This document shows positions 1-8,899 of a stretch of DNA of 64,000 nucleotides, piece after piece (the stretch's first letter is position 1; each line of letters begins with the position of its first letter). Made by a program: the position numbers and the translations under genes. Below the pieces are notes generated by a model. That model was not told the origin of the DNA, did not search any database, and saw only the letters and a list, made by a program, of their open reading frames with translations. Origin of the DNA: an uncultured Bacteroidota bacterium (lineage in GTDB: Bacteria > Bacteroidota > Bacteroidia > Chitinophagales > Saprospiraceae); the NCBI GenBank assembly GCA_937872515.1, contig CALMSX010000115.1:1-64000 (forward strand), written 5' to 3'.

Positions 1-1
1 T

Positions 2-135
2 GCCCCGCAGGGGCTCACGCACAAACTCTTCCTGATGACTCCAACCAATGTCCTGTAAGGACCAGCCAGATTGCGAAGCAATCCCATTTTACAACCTCTG
101 TACAGTCGAACCCAGTGTTAGGTCCTTTAGGGACC
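2..135. repeat. Three short hairpins downstream of the transposase gene
   Basis: Three small imperfectly related palindromes lie 3' of the transposase gene. GCCCC-GCA-GGGGC is at 2-14, GTCCT-GTA-AGGAC at 50-62 and GGTCCT-TTA-GGGACC at 121-135. Each has a 5-6 bp stem and a 3-base loop. IS200/IS605 and REP-associated (RAYT) transposases recognise foot-hairpins of this size, so these may be the element's end or REP-like substrates. That function is inference; the palindromes are directly visible. Confidence 0.5.
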
Positions 136-151
136 AAATAAAACTCTTTTC

Positions 152-613
152 TCACACCACATCCTCAAAAAGATAAGCCTCTTCATATTCAACCGCTTCC
201 CTTTTAAGAATCTCAATATATTCCTCCCTCACCGTCTTATCCCGATGATACTCCTCCTGGTTTTCAATATATTTTATCTCATCTTCCGGCTTACTCGCAT
301 CACAGGAAAAAGCCCCATAACCCGACTGCCAAGAAACCCGACTCTCGATAAAACCTTGGTCATTGATCCACTTACTGGTGCTCCCCTTGATATCTTTTAC
401 CAGATCCGATATACTTTGCGTGGTATGAAAATTGACCAAAAGATGTACATGATCCGGCATTGCCTTGATCGCCACCAACCGATGGCCTTTGTTTCTGATG
501 ATGCCCGCCATATAACGCTGCATTTCTTCTTTCCACTCTGCTTTGATTAAACATTCCTTTTTACTCACTGCAAAAAGTATATGCACATACATTTGGGTAT
601 AGGTATTTGCCAT
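152..613 (-). CDS. IS200/REP-type tyrosine (Y1) transposase
   Basis: A protein of about 153 residues of the Y1 transposase superfamily (IS200/IS605 TnpA or REP-associated RAYT). Such enzymes are single-strand HUH endonucleases that cut at hairpin-flanked sites through a covalent 5'-phosphotyrosine. The N-terminus (MANTYTQMYVH) is the usual family start, so I chose the ATG at 613; the frame is open further upstream, to a start at 727. The metal-binding HUH signature is visible as PDHVHLLVNF. A conserved tyrosine lies in the later YIENQEEYHR segment, as in TnpA. There is no accessory tnpB in the window. Three mini-hairpins lie just downstream, which fits a self-contained REP-type or IS200 element. 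Whether it is still mobile cannot be judged because the left flank is cut by the window. Confidence 0.85.
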   Translation of the reverse strand: MANTYTQMYVHILFAVSKKECLIKAEWKEEMQRYMAGIIRNKGHRLVAIKAMPDHVHLLVNFHTTQSISDLVKDIKGSTSKWINDQGFIESRVSWQSGYGAFSCDASKPEDEIKYIENQEEYHRDKTVREEYIEILKREAVEYEEAYLFEDVV

Positions 614-802
614 TTCCATAATTGTTTGGGTTAAAAAATAATATTGTTCGGTCAGGGCTATTTTATCTTCTTCATTTGCCCCGAAAAAATACTTTTCAAA
701 GTTATTCCGCCACACTGCTATTGTCAAGCCCCTGGCATTTTATTAACCTTAATTTAACCCATCTAACGCCTAAATCACCTATTTTTGATAAAAATTCTCA
801 CT

Positions 803-2449
803 ATGCTCCGGCTCATCTATGGTCTACTGTTTATACTTTTTTTCCCTTTTATCACTACTTCACAAAAAAAAGCAGAAAAACAGGAAAATCTCCCCCGTCC
901 CAAACTTGTCATCGGCATCGTGGTGGATCAAATGCGTTGGGACTTCCTCTACCGATACTACGACCGATATAGTAAAGGAGGGTTTAAAAGACTATTAAAC
1001 GAAGGTTTCAACGCAGAGCAAACTTATATTCCCTACGCCCCAACCGTAACGGCAGCCGGGCACACATGTGTTTACACGGGTTCTGTCCCCGCTATCCATG
1101 GCGTTGCAGGCAACAATTGGTACAACCTCAAAGACCGCAGGGTGGTCTATTGTTCTGAAGACACCCTCGTAAAACCCCTTGGCACAGACCACAAAAGCAA
1201 TGGCAATATGAGTCCTGCCAATATGAAGGTCACTTCCATCTGCGACGAACTCAAACTCGCCACCAACTTTCGCAGCAAGGTCGTAGGCGTTTGTATCAAA
1301 GACCGAGGCGCCATCTTTCCTGCGGGCCACACTGCCGATGCTGCTTTTTGGTTCGATTCCTCCACTGGCAGATGGATCAGCAGTACTCATTATATGGAAA
1401 CCTTACCCGGATGGCTGGTAAAATACAACGATGACAAACCGGTAGATAGGCTCTTTCAGCAAAACTGGACAACCCTGTATCCCAAAGAAACTTATACCCA
1501 AAGCACCAGCGATGAAAAAATCTATGAAGGTAAATACAAGGGCTATTACTCTACTTCACTCCCTTATAAACTCGACACCCTCGGCAAAAAAGGCAATAGC
1601 CTGATGGCAGCTACCCCCTGGGGCAATACCATGACAGCCGAAGTTGCCAAATTGGCCCTTGAAAACTATGCCATGGGAAAGGACGAAGTCACCGACTTCC
1701 TGGCACTTAGTTTTTCATCCCCGGATTATGTTGGCCACCAATTTGGTCCCAATTCCGTAGAGGCAGAAGACACCTATCTCAGACTTGACAAAGAGCTGGA
1801 GAGCTTATTATTATATGCAGATAAAACAGTAGGAGCGGGCAACTATACCGTATTTTTAACTGCCGATCACGGCGTAGCCCATGTCCCTGGCTTCCTCATC
1901 GAAAACCAAATTCCATCGGGTCAATGGAACAGTACCCGCGCCGTCATCGACTTGAACGAAAAAATATTGACCCAATTTGGCATCAAAGACGCCATCCTTT
2001 CAGAGCAAAATTATCAGCTGTACCTGGATACAGATGCTATAACCGAAGCTGGTTTTGATCAATCCACAATTGAAAAATTCATCATCCATGAGTTAAATGA
2101 TGCAGATGGCATCCACACTTCATTCTCTCTCAAAGACCTTGGTATTGTAGCTTTGCCCGCACACGTCAAAGAAATGCTTGTGAATGGTTATAACCCAACT
2201 CTGAGTGGTCACATCCAGGTAATCCTGGAATCGGCTTGGATCGATGGCTGGCTCACCGGAACTACCCATGGCATGTGGTACAATTATGACAGCCATATAC
2301 CCATGGTTTGGTATGGCTGGGGCATAAAACAGGGTACAGGTTATAAAAAGCGCTCAATGGCCGACTTCGCTCCAACTTTGGCTGCCTTGCTCAAAATCCA
2401 GGTTCCAAGCGGCAGTATTGGACAAGTGGTAGAAGAAGCCTTAAAATAA
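803..2449 (+). CDS. PafA-type alkaline phosphatase (secreted, type I phosphodiesterase fold)
   Basis: A 548-residue secreted enzyme of the alkaline phosphatase superfamily, most like PafA of Bacteroidota, a broad phosphate monoesterase. The ATG at 803 gives a normal signal peptide (hydrophobic stretch ending near FITTSQ); the frame is also open from a TTG at 785. Two-metal site residues are visible: Asp42 (VVDQ), Asp308 and His312 (SSPDYVGHQ), Asp355-His356 (TADHG) and His489 (GTTHG). The nucleophile is Thr83 in APTVTAAGH. Asn104 (AGNNWY) and the Lys166/Arg168 pair (IKDRG) match the residues that bind the phosphoryl group in PafA and are absent from diesterases, so a monoesterase is favoured. 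It stands alone, with no Pho-type neighbour in view. Likely role: release of phosphate from organic esters in the periplasm. Confidence 0.88.
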   Translation: MLRLIYGLLFILFFPFITTSQKKAEKQENLPRPKLVIGIVVDQMRWDFLYRYYDRYSKGGFKRLLNEGFNAEQTYIPYAPTVTAAGHTCVYTGSVPAIHGVAGNNWYNLKDRRVVYCSEDTLVKPLGTDHKSNGNMSPANMKVTSICDELKLATNFRSKVVGVCIKDRGAIFPAGHTADAAFWFDSSTGRWISSTHYMETLPGWLVKYNDDKPVDRLFQQNWTTLYPKETYTQSTSDEKIYEGKYKGYYSTSLPYKLDTLGKKGNSLMAATPWGNTMTAEVAKLALENYAMGKDEVTDFLALSFSSPDYVGHQFGPNSVEAEDTYLRLDKELESLLLYADKTVGAGNYTVFLTADHGVAHVPGFLIENQIPSGQWNSTRAVIDLNEKILTQFGIKDAILSEQNYQLYLDTDAITEAGFDQSTIEKFIIHELNDADGIHTSFSLKDLGIVALPAHVKEMLVNGYNPTLSGHIQVILESAWIDGWLTGTTHGMWYNYDSHIPMVWYGWGIKQGTGYKKRSMADFAPTLAALLKIQVPSGSIGQVVEEALK

Positions 2450-2475
2450 AACTTAACAAATCATTCAGAACAAAA

Positions 2476-2508
2476 TTTGGAAAATGATGCTTCTTTGACC
2501 TAATTTTG
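2476..2508 (+). promoter_or_regulatory. Bacteroidota-type promoter for the dehydrogenase gene
   Basis: TTTG at 2476-2479, a 21-base spacer, then TAATTTTG at 2501-2508 fits the Bacteroidota consensus TTG-N19-21-TAnnTTTG. It lies 30 bases before the ATG. Confidence 0.6.
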
Positions 2509-2537
2509 TACTATTATTTTAAAAAATCAGGTTAATT

Positions 2538-3482
2538 ATGAGAAAAATATTGGTAAATGACGGTATTGAAACGTCAGGCAAAGTAATGCTGGAAAATGCA
2601 GGGTACATTGTAGATATGACCAAAATTCCGCAAGAGGAGCTGGTTAATAGACTAAATGAATACGATGCTATCTGTGTGAGAAGCGCCACTATGGTGAGAC
2701 AAGAACAAATCGACGCTGCCCCCAATTTAAAAGTCATTGGTCGTGGTGGTGTTGGACTTGATAATATCGATGTTGAATACGCAAAATCAAAAGGCATTGC
2801 TGTGGTTAATACCCCTGCAGCCTCTTCTCGTTCTGTAGCAGAACTTGCTTTTGCCCATATCTATGCCCTGGCACGATTCATCAATACTTCAAACAGGGAG
2901 ATGCCAGTTGCAGGTGACACCAAATTTAATGATCTGAAAAAGCAGTTTGCAGCCGGTATCGAATTGGAAGGCAAAACCCTTGGGCTCATTGGCATGGGTA
3001 GAATTGGCCAGGAAGCTGCCAAAATCGCTATCGGTTCAGGAATGAATGTCATCTCCTTTGACCCATATGTGGAACACGTGACCATCCAGATAGGAAACGC
3101 CCAGCACAACATGCCGGTTACTATTAATAAATCTTCATTGGATGAAGTACTCTCTTCCAGTGATTTTATTACCCTACACGTACCGGGTGTTACCAAACCC
3201 ATTTTAGGCCAGGAGGAATTCTCAAAAATGAAAAAAGGAGCCTTCGTAATCAACGCTGCCCGTGGCGGTGTGATTGACGAAGACGCCTTGTTAACTGCAT
3301 TAAATAGCGGTCATCTGGGAGGTGCAGGGCTGGACGTCTTTGTAGGTGAGCCCAACCCAAGAAAAGACCTGTTGAGCCATCCAAAAATTTCTCTAACTCC
3401 ACACACAGGAGCTTCAACTTCTGAAGCTCAGGAAAAAGTAGGAGGTGAACTGGCAGCACAGATCATTTCTATCCTGGGATAA
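2538..3482 (+). CDS. D-3-phosphoglycerate dehydrogenase (short form, 2-hydroxyacid dehydrogenase family)
   Basis: A 314-residue NAD-dependent D-2-hydroxyacid dehydrogenase. It probably oxidises 3-phosphoglycerate to 3-phosphohydroxypyruvate, the first step of serine synthesis. Visible features are the substrate-side segment VIGRGGVGLDNID, the Rossmann motif GLIGMGRIGQEAAK, the catalytic Arg in AARGGVIDEDAL, the Glu in VGEPNP and the catalytic His in LTPHTGAST. The length matches short SerA proteins without a C-terminal ACT domain, so feedback inhibition by serine through ACT is not expected. No serC or serB is next to it. Another 2-hydroxyacid substrate cannot be excluded, but the GRGGVGLDNID motif favours SerA. 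Confidence 0.85.
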   Translation: MRKILVNDGIETSGKVMLENAGYIVDMTKIPQEELVNRLNEYDAICVRSATMVRQEQIDAAPNLKVIGRGGVGLDNIDVEYAKSKGIAVVNTPAASSRSVAELAFAHIYALARFINTSNREMPVAGDTKFNDLKKQFAAGIELEGKTLGLIGMGRIGQEAAKIAIGSGMNVISFDPYVEHVTIQIGNAQHNMPVTINKSSLDEVLSSSDFITLHVPGVTKPILGQEEFSKMKKGAFVINAARGGVIDEDALLTALNSGHLGGAGLDVFVGEPNPRKDLLSHPKISLTPHTGASTSEAQEKVGGELAAQIISILG

Positions 3483-3491
3483 AAGATTTGT

Positions 3492-3875
3492 TTAAAAAGA
3501 TCTTTGGCCTCGTCCCTGGCGACCGCCTCTATGGCCTTGTCCTTTGCGGCCTTGTCCATTGCGAACCTGACCTTGTCTTTTCATGCCTTTGTTTTTGGCT
3601 TTTTGTTTGAAAGCATAGTACTGTTTTTCGGTCAAAATAGACCTTAGCCTCTGGTCATACTTTTTGCGCATTTCCATTCGGTCATTGCGCATTCGATCGT
3701 TCATTCTATTGCGTTCCAAAAAATGGTCGTCTTTGAGTTTACGCATCTCAAGGCGTTGCTCTTCAGAAAGATCAGGAATGCCGCCACCCCGATGTTGGGC
3801 CATAACCTGATTGGGCATAAATGAAATAAAAAACAGCGTAGCAGCGGTAAAAACTAATTGAAGGGTCGTTTTCAT
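3492..3875 (-). CDS. Small periplasmic Spy/CpxP-like protein with basic Gly/Arg tail
   Basis: A 127-residue exported protein. The signal peptide ends near QVMAQ. The middle is a charged helical segment rich in Arg, Met, Glu and Lys (SEEQRLEMRKLKDDH onward, residues about 37-90). It resembles the helical LTxxQ-type proteins Spy/CpxP: LSEEQ and LTEKQ are the two motif copies. The last 35 residues are a low-complexity Gly/Arg/Gln/Lys tail that could bind polyanions. It converges with the upstream dehydrogenase gene, 9 bases apart. A chaperone or envelope stress role is suggested only by the motifs. Confidence 0.6.
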   Translation of the reverse strand: MKTTLQLVFTAATLFFISFMPNQVMAQHRGGGIPDLSEEQRLEMRKLKDDHFLERNRMNDRMRNDRMEMRKKYDQRLRSILTEKQYYAFKQKAKNKGMKRQGQVRNGQGRKGQGHRGGRQGRGQRSF

Positions 3876-3971
3876 GTTGTGTATTTTGTCTATTGGATGG
3901 AGATTTTCTTCTTAGGTTTAATTATGCTTTAGTTACCGTTTTCTTAATGTTCTTCGGCTTGGTCTCCTTTT

Positions 3972-4001
3972 TTTGGTTGTGATCAAAAACGGCTATCTTT
4001 G
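3972..4001 (+). promoter_or_regulatory. Promoter of lgt
   Basis: TTTG at 3972-3975, an 18-base spacer and TATCTTTG at 3994-4001 form a near-perfect Bacteroidota promoter. It ends 19 bases before the lgt start codon, so the 5' leader is very short. Confidence 0.65.
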
Positions 4002-4020
4002 CCCCAACAACTGAAATATC

Positions 4021-5241
4021 ATGTATCCAGATTTGTCTTATTTTTTCAACGATGTTTTTGGCACTCCGGTAGACAACTGGACCTCAGTGTTTAAAAGTTT
4101 TGGCCTGATGCTGGGTTTGGCCTTCTTGGCCTGTGCCTGGCTGCTTAAGAGTGAATTACAGCGTTTGGAAGGCCTGGGACTGATCCAACCTTTCGAAAGG
4201 GAAAATCCGTTGAAAAAAAGAATACCCCTGCAGGAATTGGCGCTGAATGCCCTTGTCGTGGTAGTGATGGGCGCTAAATTTCCCTACATATACAATCACT
4301 TTGCTGATTTTAAAGGAGATCCTGCCTCCGTCTTATTTTCTGCCAAAGGTACCTGGGCCATCGGCCTCCTCTTGGGCTTGGTTTATGGAGCCTTCCTCTA
4401 TGTGACAGAACAGAAAAGGGATCTGGAAAAGGAACCGGCAATTCTCACCATCTATCCCCATACCAAAACGATGGACATTATTCTGATCGCAGCATTGAGT
4501 GGGGTAGTAGGGGCCAGGTTGTTTTCTATATTTGAAAATATGGACGATTTTTTCAGAGATCCACTCGGCCAGTTATTTTCCGGCAGTGGACTTACTGTTT
4601 ATGGAGGACTTATTCTAGCCTTTATTTCTGTTTATTTTTATGTGAAAAAAAATGGGATCAAACCCGTTTATATGATGGACATCGCAGGTATGGGCATCCT
4701 ATTAGGCTATGCCATCGGCAGGATTGGATGCCAGATTTCAGGCGATGGTGACTGGGGAATTGTCGCCGCTGCTCAACCTTCCTGGTGGTTTTTACCGGAT
4801 TGGTTGTGGTCTTATCATTACCCAAACAATGTATCAAATGACGGGATTACAGTAGCAGGTTGTAATGCTGATCTGATTTCATCCGCAAAAGGAACCATTG
4901 AAGAGAGGTGTCAGATGATCTGTGGCATGAGATATTGCCATCAACTCGAACCGGCAGTGTATCCAACACCTATTTATGAGACGGTAATTTCTTTAATTGG
5001 CTTTGGCATTCTTTATTTCTTGCGCAATCGCATAAAAATCGCCGGCATGCTCTTTTTCATTTACATGATTTTTAACGGCATTGAACGTTTCTTTATCGAA
5101 CAGATAAGGGTAAATGAAAGATACGATTTCTTAGGCTTAAACTGGTCTCAAGCCCAATACATCTCAATGGGCTTTGTTTTGGTAGGCCTGGCAGGTACTT
5201 ATTACTTGTCGCGAAAACCGATAGGCTGGGAAAAAGAGTAA
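4021..5241 (+). CDS. lgt: Prolipoprotein diacylglyceryl transferase (long Bacteroidota form)
   Basis: A 406-residue inner-membrane enzyme with about eight hydrophobic segments. It moves diacylglycerol from phosphatidylglycerol to the lipobox cysteine of prolipoproteins. The Lgt signature appears as GYAIGRIGCQISGDGDWG, a variant of the usual GRxGNxxNGE with Cys-Gln replacing Asn and Asp replacing the final Glu. Other conserved pieces are GLTVYGGLI and NGIERFFIEQIRVN near the C-terminus. It is longer than the proteobacterial enzyme (about 290 residues) because of an N-terminal extension and a loop after the signature (residues about 255-310) with several cysteines. The many lipoproteins in this window would be its substrates. 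Confidence 0.9.
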   Translation: MYPDLSYFFNDVFGTPVDNWTSVFKSFGLMLGLAFLACAWLLKSELQRLEGLGLIQPFERENPLKKRIPLQELALNALVVVVMGAKFPYIYNHFADFKGDPASVLFSAKGTWAIGLLLGLVYGAFLYVTEQKRDLEKEPAILTIYPHTKTMDIILIAALSGVVGARLFSIFENMDDFFRDPLGQLFSGSGLTVYGGLILAFISVYFYVKKNGIKPVYMMDIAGMGILLGYAIGRIGCQISGDGDWGIVAAAQPSWWFLPDWLWSYHYPNNVSNDGITVAGCNADLISSAKGTIEERCQMICGMRYCHQLEPAVYPTPIYETVISLIGFGILYFLRNRIKIAGMLFFIYMIFNGIERFFIEQIRVNERYDFLGLNWSQAQYISMGFVLVGLAGTYYLSRKPIGWEKE

Positions 5242-5247
5242 GAAAAA

Positions 5248-5517
5248 CTAAACCTGTTCCTGACCTACGGTTGGTTTTTTTCTCAATTTTTGGAAAACAA
5301 TCATGACACCATATCGAATCAACAAAAACCAGGGTGTCCCGTGCATTACAAAGTCAAAATAATCCATGGCCTGCATGCCTTTGGCCCCACCCATGATCCA
5401 TCTTACCTTTCCCCATATATGAGGTTCAGGAACAAATGGTGCCAGTCCCAATGTCAGACACATGATGATCAAAAATTTGGGATCATCCCAGATTTTGGTA
5501 GAATTTGTATTTGTCAT
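5248..5517 (-). CDS. Small two-TM membrane protein of unknown function
   Basis: An 89-residue protein with two hydrophobic segments (about residues 14-30 and 60-77) and a polar, basic C-terminus. I do not recognise a named family, but it resembles small conserved membrane proteins of Bacteroidota. It converges with lgt, 6 bases away. The start codon lies only 4 bases after a TACCTTTG promoter element on this strand, so the mRNA may be leaderless. Confidence 0.6.
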   Translation of the reverse strand: MTNTNSTKIWDDPKFLIIMCLTLGLAPFVPEPHIWGKVRWIMGGAKGMQAMDYFDFVMHGTPWFLLIRYGVMIVFQKLRKKPTVGQEQV

Positions 5518-5521
5518 CCTA

Positions 5522-5529
5522 CAAAGGTA
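5522..5529 (-). promoter_or_regulatory. -7 element TACCTTTG before the small membrane protein
   Basis: On the minus strand TACCTTTG ends 4 bases before the ATG at 5517. No clear TTG is at the expected -33 distance, so this is a half-supported promoter. Confidence 0.4.
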
Positions 5530-5574
5530 AGTGCCTTCCCAAGCCTTAAAGTAACAGAAGTTACCTAGACAGGA

Positions 5575-6546
5575 TTACTTCACAGCTATTTCAGTAATTT
5601 CCTGCGTAATTACCCCTCCGGCTTCTACTTCTTTAATGTTATACGAATACAGATTCCACCCATAGTCATAATCAAAAAAATTGACCAACCTATGCTGTAT
5701 GAACATGGCAGGCACATCTTCGGCTTTAAAGTCTTTTTGTTTGTCGGCCGGCAACAGGGATCTAACGAGGTTAATGGATGCCTCTTTTAATTGTTCTCCA
5801 TCAATGTCTGTAATTATTTTAAGCATAGCCGTCCTTTCGGTGCTATCAATCTCCAGTAATTTCATGGTCCTTGTGCCATCAAATGGCTTACCTCCCAGGT
5901 TATTTGCCACTTGTACATCTTCATAATATTCTTTTCCAAGCACATATTGATACCCAATCCCACCGTGCAGGTAATGGAGTTCATCTACTCCTCCTCCTTC
6001 AAGCCCTTCTTTGGTAGCATATCGTTGCATAATGGGTTCCAATCCTTTTACGATCTCTTTGTTTAGACCCATCTTTTTAATAGCCTGATCATAGGCTCTT
6101 TTTATTTGGGGTATCAACTCATCAGCGTTGATGATCTCAACAAATCCGCCAAAACCATCTGCTTCATAAACAACCTTCATACCCTCACTAATACTTAAAA
6201 GTTGTTTTGTAATTTCATCTACCTGTGTGGAAACAAAATTATGATACGTGGCACTTATCTTAAATTTTGATCCTGTTGTGTCTAGTACAATCAGGGTAAG
6301 ATCGTAAGAGAAATTTTTTGAAACAGTAGTGTCAGTCCCGGAAATCTTCAGCTTTTGCTGGTTTACCTTGTAGGCAATTGTATCTTTCGGTTCCAGGTAC
6401 ATCACCCATTGAATGGTTGTGTCATCTATAGACTGTGCTGCTAATTCTGTCTTTACAAGATTTGACAGTAAAAAGAAAGAAAAAAATACCAAATAGGACT
6501 TTGTAAGATTTTTTAGGCAGCTCCGTCTTCGACTTGAATTTTTCAT
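5575..6546 (-). CDS. Exported protein of unknown function
   Basis: About 323 residues from the ATG at 6546. That start gives a basic N-terminus (KNSSRRRS) followed by a hydrophobic signal segment and cleavage near ELAAQ; the frame is open up to a GTG at 6600. The mature part is beta-rich and hydrophilic with no catalytic motif I can name. It looks like the Bacteroidota periplasmic proteins grouped as DUF6263-like, but this is a weak match from memory. It lies 54 bases after the beta-lactamase-fold gene and is probably co-transcribed with it and with fbp. Confidence 0.6.
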   Translation of the reverse strand: MKNSSRRRSCLKNLTKSYLVFFSFFLLSNLVKTELAAQSIDDTTIQWVMYLEPKDTIAYKVNQQKLKISGTDTTVSKNFSYDLTLIVLDTTGSKFKISATYHNFVSTQVDEITKQLLSISEGMKVVYEADGFGGFVEIINADELIPQIKRAYDQAIKKMGLNKEIVKGLEPIMQRYATKEGLEGGGVDELHYLHGGIGYQYVLGKEYYEDVQVANNLGGKPFDGTRTMKLLEIDSTERTAMLKIITDIDGEQLKEASINLVRSLLPADKQKDFKAEDVPAMFIQHRLVNFFDYDYGWNLYSYNIKEVEAGGVITQEITEIAVK

Positions 6547-6600
6547 AGATGATCTATTTATGCTCTCAAAGATAATATTTTCTTTCTTCCGGCATTTCAC

Positions 6601-7806
6601 TTATTTTGTCTTGCTCACCCTTTTTACTTCACTTTCATAGACACATTTACCGAGGGTTTTAAAAAAGGGTAAGCCGATGGAGTCATATTCGTATACTCCG
6701 TCGTTAAATATCCCGTCTGCATTTACTTTGATGGTTGCCGTTAAGAAATATTCTACCCCCAGCTTTTCATCCCAAATGTAACTGCAATCTGTGAGGTAGC
6801 CATACGCCCATCCCACTTTATTGAGGAGGTGCAAATGTGGGGGCAACATCTCCTTTTTCCCTCCTCCAAAAAAGAATTTTACATAACTGTCGTAGTAGCT
6901 GGTATCATTTTTCAGGTAGTCATAATAACGGGGAGGTTGTTCCATGGCCTGCCTAAGCAGTTGATAGTCTGCTTTTGTAAGCTTAAATTGTTGTTCTGGG
7001 GCAAAGGCTTCCGGAAATACAATTCTTTTTAAAATGCCTTCCAGATCGCTGATGGAAATATAATTTTTTTTACTAAAATCAAATGGAGCATGAACAAGGC
7101 TATCTTTTTCATTAATAAAGCCTATACCTTTTTTTTCGTTATTCAGATGGGTGTACTTCGAAACTTGCTCCATCCTTTCAGGCACTTCCAAAAGCGTTTG
7201 GCCGTTGCTGTCTAAAAAACTGACGTTACCCAGATAGATGTGATCACTGTCTTTATAACCAGTCACTCCAACTCTATGTAAAATCCTTGACCGGGTAAAG
7301 GCCCCGGTTGAGTACATCACACTATTAATGTACCTCGGTCCCAGCCATTCAAATAATCGATTGGCAGCATTATTGTCTGAAATGCTAAAGATCTCCTCAA
7401 CAAAATTTTTCACATTGGGTGGGGATCCGGCAAGAGAGTCAAACATAAAATCCGTGTGAGGAGGCCCATGAGCTTTAAATCTCATGGGCGTCTCCACGGT
7501 TATGTGCTGCTTGTTTGTGGCATTAACTTCATTGAGCTTTTGCAAGGCTGCTATGGCAACCGGCATTTTGATAGTGCTCGCCGGATAGTAATACTCTTTC
7601 TCGTTTTCGTTGTAGGTATAAGTATCAAATTTGATAGGTTTTCCGGGCCTCTTTTTTATTCTGGTAAACCTTATCTGGATTTCATATTCTTTTTTTTCCC
7701 TTGTCCATCGCTTTAGTTCTCCTTCATTTAGATCCAAGATGGAATCCAGTTTTTTTTGACAGGCACACAAATGGCAGATGACAAAAAAGAGAATGGAGAT
7801 CCTCAT
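6601..7806 (-). CDS. Serine hydrolase lipoprotein, class A beta-lactamase fold
   Basis: A 401-residue protein with a lipobox at the N-terminus (CHLCACQKK), so probably membrane anchored. The SxxK motif is visible as PASTIKMP (nucleophile Ser, general base Lys), followed by SDN in SISDNNAANRLFEW and a KxG-like NKVGWAYG near residue 340. This is the order of class A beta-lactamases and PBP-like hydrolases (PF13354). The class A Glu166-type ExxLN box is not evident and the protein is about 100 residues longer than a true beta-lactamase, so a peptidoglycan or peptide hydrolase is more likely than drug resistance. The gene is only 5 bases after fbp. Confidence 0.75.
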   Translation of the reverse strand: MRISILFFVICHLCACQKKLDSILDLNEGELKRWTREKKEYEIQIRFTRIKKRPGKPIKFDTYTYNENEKEYYYPASTIKMPVAIAALQKLNEVNATNKQHITVETPMRFKAHGPPHTDFMFDSLAGSPPNVKNFVEEIFSISDNNAANRLFEWLGPRYINSVMYSTGAFTRSRILHRVGVTGYKDSDHIYLGNVSFLDSNGQTLLEVPERMEQVSKYTHLNNEKKGIGFINEKDSLVHAPFDFSKKNYISISDLEGILKRIVFPEAFAPEQQFKLTKADYQLLRQAMEQPPRYYDYLKNDTSYYDSYVKFFFGGGKKEMLPPHLHLLNKVGWAYGYLTDCSYIWDEKLGVEYFLTATIKVNADGIFNDGVYEYDSIGLPFFKTLGKCVYESEVKRVSKTK

Positions 7807-7811
7807 AAAAA

Positions 7812-8813
7812 CTACTTCGGGGCACTGTATTTTTCAATAAATTCTTTCATCTCCTTAACCATGGCAGGACTACCCATCACTACGGTACATCTTTCATGAA
7901 GATCACCGGGTTCTAATTCCAGAATACGGGTAAGATTGCCATCCATTGATGAACCTCCGGCCTGTTCTACGATCATCGATATTGGGGCACATTCATACAG
8001 CAACCTCAGCTTACCCTTTGGATATTTCCGTGTACTGGGATATAAAAAGATTCCCCCATGAAACATAATGCGATGTATGTCTGAAACCATACTGCCAATG
8101 TATCTCAGCCCTAGATTCAGATCTGAGCAATGGTCAATGTATCTCCTCATTTCAAGGTCAAATTTTAAATAATAACCTTGATTCACTGAGTAATAATTTC
8201 CTCTTTCCGGTATTTTAATATTGGGGTGCGACAAACAAAACTCGCCAATACTTGGGTCTAAGGTAAAGCCATTGACGCCTTCACCGGTAGTATAAACCAA
8301 TATGGTGGAGGTACCATAAAGAACATAACCCGCTGCTACCAACTCTGTGCCTTTTTGTAAAAAATCACCTATGTTACAATCACCGTTGGCAGGCGACTTA
8401 CGTCTGAATATGCTAAAAATGGTACCTACACTTACATTGACGTCGATATTGGATGAACCATCTAATGGGTCAATAATGACCACATAATGGGACTCCTTGC
8501 CCTGGATTTTGGGTACTTTTACAAAATCATCCAATTCTTCCGATGCAATTCCACATACCTCGCCACTCATGGTTAGACATTCCATCATTCTTTCATTAGC
8601 AAAGATGTCCAATTTTTTTACCTCATCACCGGAGGTGTTTTCGACATTGGCTACACCTATGATGTTTACCAGTCCGGCCAGGTTGACTTCCCTGTTGATT
8701 ATTTTTGCCGCTATGCCAAGATCCCGCAAAAGTCGGGTCAATTGCCCTGTTGAATCGCTGTAAGTAGTCTGCGAATTGATGATAAACTCATCAAGGGTCA
8801 CGATTTTTTTCAT
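7812..8813 (-). CDS. fbp: Fructose-1,6-bisphosphatase, class I
   Basis: A 333-residue cytoplasmic enzyme that hydrolyses fructose-1,6-bisphosphate to fructose-6-phosphate in gluconeogenesis. The metal- and phosphate-binding core DPLDGSSNIDVN is intact, preceded by ASEELDD. The sugar-binding region RYIGSMVSDIHRIMFHGG and the segment LYECAPISMIVEQAGG are also typical. Length and start match the family. It is the first gene of a minus-strand run that continues into the beta-lactamase-fold lipoprotein. Confidence 0.95.
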   Translation of the reverse strand: MKKIVTLDEFIINSQTTYSDSTGQLTRLLRDLGIAAKIINREVNLAGLVNIIGVANVENTSGDEVKKLDIFANERMMECLTMSGEVCGIASEELDDFVKVPKIQGKESHYVVIIDPLDGSSNIDVNVSVGTIFSIFRRKSPANGDCNIGDFLQKGTELVAAGYVLYGTSTILVYTTGEGVNGFTLDPSIGEFCLSHPNIKIPERGNYYSVNQGYYLKFDLEMRRYIDHCSDLNLGLRYIGSMVSDIHRIMFHGGIFLYPSTRKYPKGKLRLLYECAPISMIVEQAGGSSMDGNLTRILELEPGDLHERCTVVMGSPAMVKEMKEFIEKYSAPK

Positions 8814-8899
8814 GAAATGAACATTTGATTAAGGTAGGGTAAAGATACACTTTTCCCCTGTTAATCTGATGTCCAAAAATCAGACCAAAAACTTTCTAA

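Noticed and set aside
245..550. Open frame of 101 codons antisense to the transposase
   Set aside because: It mirrors the transposase gene on the other strand, and shows no signal, motif or family match.
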